A stretch of DNA of 64,000 bases from Rhodospirillales bacterium (lineage in GTDB: Bacteria; Pseudomonadota; Alphaproteobacteria; Rhodospirillales; JAPHRK01). The position numbers were made by a program, and so were the translations under genes. Below, piece by piece: positions 62,165-64,000 of this stretch. The first letter of the stretch is position 1; each line of letters starts with the position of its first letter. Where the stretch lies: positions 48,719 to 112,718 of the forward strand of contig JAPHRK010000031.1 in the NCBI GenBank assembly GCA_026196105.1, read 5' to 3'. Under the pieces are notes generated by a model. That model was not told where the DNA came from and did no database searches. It saw nothing but the letters and a program-made list of their open reading frames with translations.

Positions 62165-62524
62165 ATGAATCGTTTAAACCTAACTTGTTGGGGATTGTTA
62201 GCTTTCTTTGTTTTGGCTCTGCCAACAAAGGCAGAAGCTTTTTGCATCCTTAATCAATCACAAGCAAAGCTCCATGTTATTGCTTTAGACGCCAGTGGTT
62301 ATAATGCGGATATAGCCCCTAAAAAAAATTCTTGCTGCAAGGCTAATATTTGCAAAGGAAACAAACAAACGAAGGAAACCTCCGTTCTTGTGGTCACCCG
62401 TTATATCCCAGTTGCTGAAGACAATCGACCTGGCTGGTTAGCAGAATGCAAAGGAAAGCTAAAAGCCGATGACACCTTGGTGGTCAAAGGAAATGATAAA
62501 AAAATTTCCTGTTCATTGAAGTGA
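62165..62524 (+). CDS. Small exported Cys-containing hypothetical protein
   Basis: Signal peptide MNRLNLTCWGLLAFFVLALPTKAEA; six Cys in the mature region; 17 nt upstream of sigma gene. Confidence 0.7.
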   Translation: MNRLNLTCWGLLAFFVLALPTKAEAFCILNQSQAKLHVIALDASGYNADIAPKKNSCCKANICKGNKQTKETSVLVVTRYIPVAEDNRPGWLAECKGKLKADDTLVVKGNDKKISCSLK

Positions 62525-62541
62525 TGTGAGTAGACCCTAAA

Positions 62542-63129
62542 GTGGCTCTTTTAACCCCCCAGCCAAACGACCCTGACGGCCCGTTAGTTCTTGCCGCCTT
62601 AGAGGGTGATATAAATGCGTTCGGCACTTTGGTGGGGCGGCTGCAAGGGCGTGTTTATGGGTTCATCCTTCGACATGTAAAAAACCCAAATGATGCAGAG
62701 GACCTCACACAAGACACTCTGCTTGAAACCCATCGCAAATTAGCCAACTTCCAGGGAAATTCAAAATTTTCAACTTGGGTTCTAGGCATCGCCTTAAATA
62801 TCGCCCGCAATTACCGCCGTCGCACTCCCCAGTATCGTTATCCCCATGTGGGAGACGATGAAATCCCCGAAACCCCTGATATGAAGTCTGACCCCTACCG
62901 GGAAACAGAGAACAAAGCTTTTGCCCAATCTCTTCAAGAGGCCATTAACACCTTGCCTGAAGATGTTCGCGAGGCTTTGGTGATGGTGTCTCTTGAGGGT
63001 ATGGGATATCAAGAAGCCGCTGAGGTGGTCGGCATTCCAACTGGAACGATGAAAACCAGGGTTTTCCGTGCCAGAAAGATGCTCCGTGAACATCTTAAAA
63101 AACACGATAAGGAAGAATTTATTGAATAG
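62542..63129 (+). CDS. ECF-type RNA polymerase sigma factor (GTG start)
   Basis: Sigma-70 region 2 (DAEDLTQDTLLETHRKL) and region 4 (LPEDVREALVMVSLEGMGYQEAAEVVGIPTGTMKTRVFRARKMLRE). Confidence 0.95.
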   Translation: MALLTPQPNDPDGPLVLAALEGDINAFGTLVGRLQGRVYGFILRHVKNPNDAEDLTQDTLLETHRKLANFQGNSKFSTWVLGIALNIARNYRRRTPQYRYPHVGDDEIPETPDMKSDPYRETENKAFAQSLQEAINTLPEDVREALVMVSLEGMGYQEAAEVVGIPTGTMKTRVFRARKMLREHLKKHDKEEFIE

Positions 63130-63154
63130 TGAACCAATTTCGATAAACGGTTAC
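63129..63154 (+). promoter_or_regulatory. Candidate ECF-sigma promoter, copy 2
   Basis: gtgaaccaatttcgataaacggttac. Confidence 0.65.
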
Positions 63155-63191
63155 TTAGAGTTCAGTTAGATTTTGATGTAGTGGATAAGCC

Positions 63192-63959
63192 ATGAAAGAA
63201 GACGAACAGGAACTAATCAGCCGAGGCCTTGATGCCGATCTTAACCGCCAGGAAATGCGCAAGCTTTATAAGCTGGTGGCTAAGGACGATGAGGCACGTG
63301 TGGAAGCAGGTGAACTCGCTGAACTGGAAAACGATTTAGCTTTATTAGCTGCAACATCAACTGAGACAGAGCTAACCCGTGATTTCGCGGCTGAAATCCA
63401 AGCTTCCATGATTAAAGCTGAAGCCAAACCAAAAGTAGGCCTTATAGGTAAAGCCTGGAAGTGGCTACGTTCCCCAGATGGCCTATCCATACAACCACTA
63501 TCTTTTGCCTCAGGCATTGCTATTGCCGCCGTTGCACTCTTTATGGTGAACCCGGTAATGACCGAACTTCAGCCTGAGGAAGCCCGATTTATTGTCAACG
63601 ACATGCAATTTACCAAAGCTCAAACAACGGTGGATTGGACCTATCAGTTTATTGTCACCCCTGGCGGTGCCACTCGTGTGGCTCTTGACCAAGGGGATGA
63701 CCTTCCCATGCACTTCCAATTTGAATCATCTGATAACGTTCCCCTCGTGGTTTCTCACGAAACACCAGGACGCAAAAAAACACCGTCTAAAAGCTTCACA
63801 GTTGACGGTATCGGGTTTGCAACTTTGATGAAACCTCTTGCAGGTGATTCTATCGTTGTCCATAACAATGGCAAAGTCCCGGTCGTGGTTTATGCTTATA
63901 CCAACGGTTATGGTGGCTCTGGCGTTTTTCCTGATAAGAACAGTAGCAAAGCTCTTTAA
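63192..63959 (+). CDS. Putative anti-sigma factor, single-TM
   Basis: N-terminal helical cytoplasmic region, TM FASGIAIAAVALFMVNPV, C-terminal periplasmic domain; directly downstream of ECF sigma. Confidence 0.7.
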   Translation: MKEDEQELISRGLDADLNRQEMRKLYKLVAKDDEARVEAGELAELENDLALLAATSTETELTRDFAAEIQASMIKAEAKPKVGLIGKAWKWLRSPDGLSIQPLSFASGIAIAAVALFMVNPVMTELQPEEARFIVNDMQFTKAQTTVDWTYQFIVTPGGATRVALDQGDDLPMHFQFESSDNVPLVVSHETPGRKKTPSKSFTVDGIGFATLMKPLAGDSIVVHNNGKVPVVVYAYTNGYGGSGVFPDKNSSKAL

Positions 63960-64000
63960 GAACTCTGCATCAACAAGTTTAATACAGACAAATTTCCTCA

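Overview
This 64-kb window looks like chromosomal backbone of an alphaproteobacterium, probably Rhodospirillales-like (inferred from gene content and synteny only). It starts inside the C-terminus of a histidine kinase. Main blocks, in order: rpsF-rpsR-DUF2232-rplI; a sulfur cluster (SqrR/BigR-like ArsR regulator, DsrE-family protein, TusA, and 4 kb further on a SoeABC-type molybdoenzyme operon); a pspF / pspABC locus with a recognisable sigma-54 promoter; tkt-fba-rpe; tRNA-His; mscS; a GNAT-AlaX operon ending in a glyoxalase pseudogene; thiD-glmM; a 1988-aa FecR/LamG/FG-GAP surface protein; folP-ftsH-tilS-cpoB-pal-tolBARQ-ybgC-ruvBAC-yebC; two tandem chemoreceptors; ymdB-like and 5-FTHF cyclo-ligase genes; a probable 6S RNA; zapA; gap; cytochrome c; and an ECF sigma/anti-sigma locus. 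Items most worth following up: (1) a single-ORF fusion of a response-regulator receiver with a Nu-class (YghU/YfcG-like) GST; (2) a 266-bp element between glmM and the giant surface-protein gene, with perfect 33-bp terminal inverted repeats, TA flanks and nested internal hairpins; (3) a roughly 210-bp array of about nine back-to-back hairpins downstream of tRNA-His; (4) a duplicated 26-bp ECF-type promoter motif at nearly identical distance from two start codons around the ECF sigma gene; (5) a chemoreceptor with a periplasmic CXXCH haem-c motif; (6) the giant gene interrupting the usual folP-glmM neighbourhood. No CRISPR array, prophage or transposase gene was seen. All family assignments come from reading protein motifs by eye; no database search was run.
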